DNA from: Chloroflexota bacterium
Lineage (GTDB): Bacteria > Chloroflexota > Dehalococcoidia > SM23-28-2 > RBG-16-64-32
Reading direction: 5' to 3'
Assembly (NCBI GenBank): GCA_005880075.1
Contig: VBJT01000129.1
Coordinates: 1 to 6,506, forward strand
Length of the DNA: 6,506 nucleotides
Numbering within the stretch: position 1 is the stretch's first letter; each line of letters starts with the position of its first letter. Both the position numbers and the translations under genes were made by a program. A model generated the notes under the pieces. The model saw nothing but the letters and a program-made list of their open reading frames with translations, ran no database searches and had not been told where the DNA came from. Shown piece after piece: positions 6,464 through 6,506 of the stretch.

Positions 6464-6506
6464 TTACTCGAACGGAATGTCCTCGGGCGCGACGTCGCCG
6501 CCACCA
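6464..6506 (-). CDS. ssb: Single-stranded DNA-binding protein, C-terminal tail only (partial)
   Basis: Only the last 13 codons are in the window, reading GGGDVAPEDIPFE followed by TAA. A glycine-rich linker running into an acidic D-I-P-F tip is the hallmark of bacterial SSB, whose tip docks repair and replication partners. The position directly upstream of rpsR is the standard place for ssb (rpsF-ssb-rpsR), which supports the call in spite of the short length. The tail carries one extra Glu after the normally terminal Phe. The DNA-binding OB-fold lies outside the right edge. Confidence 0.85.
   Translation of the reverse strand, partial: GGGDVAPEDIPFE

Overview
The window is a compact, GC-rich bacterial stretch in which every supportable gene lies on the minus strand, so transcription runs from high to low coordinates. 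In reading order the genes are: the last codons of ssb (single-stranded DNA-binding protein), rpsR (ribosomal protein bS18), a membrane-anchored PpiC-type peptidyl-prolyl isomerase, hom (homoserine dehydrogenase, reading frame broken), an unrecognised coiled-coil protein, thrC (threonine synthase), folE (GTP cyclohydrolase I), and the first ~297 codons of a GT4-family glycosyltransferase that runs off the left edge. No gap between genes exceeds about 65 bases. I see no RNA genes, mobile elements, CRISPR arrays or phage genes.

The right end (6056-6506) is the familiar bacterial ssb-rpsR pair. The usual following genes (rplI, dnaB) are absent and a PpiC foldase follows instead. The middle (1597-4947) is a tightly packed threonine block: hom, then a 335-residue coiled-coil protein starting one base after the hom stop, then thrC overlapping the end of the coiled-coil gene by 23 bases. 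Homoserine kinase, which works between Hom and ThrC, is not present. The left part (1-1548) holds folE, with a possible promoter of its own (extended -10 TGC-TAGAAT), and a MshA-like glycosyltransferase.

The organism cannot be named from the sequence alone. The gene order, the cysteine-containing S18 with a long N-terminal tail, the ACT-domain Hom and the scarcity of Shine-Dalgarno sequences would fit Chloroflexota or a similar GC-rich lineage, but this is a tentative inference from general knowledge.

The gene content is mostly housekeeping, and I do not see a novel multi-gene system. The two points most worth following up are the frameshift near 4777-4803, which separates the NAD(P)-binding N-terminus of Hom from the rest and seems to have removed part of a linker, and the uncharacterised coiled-coil protein inserted between hom and thrC.
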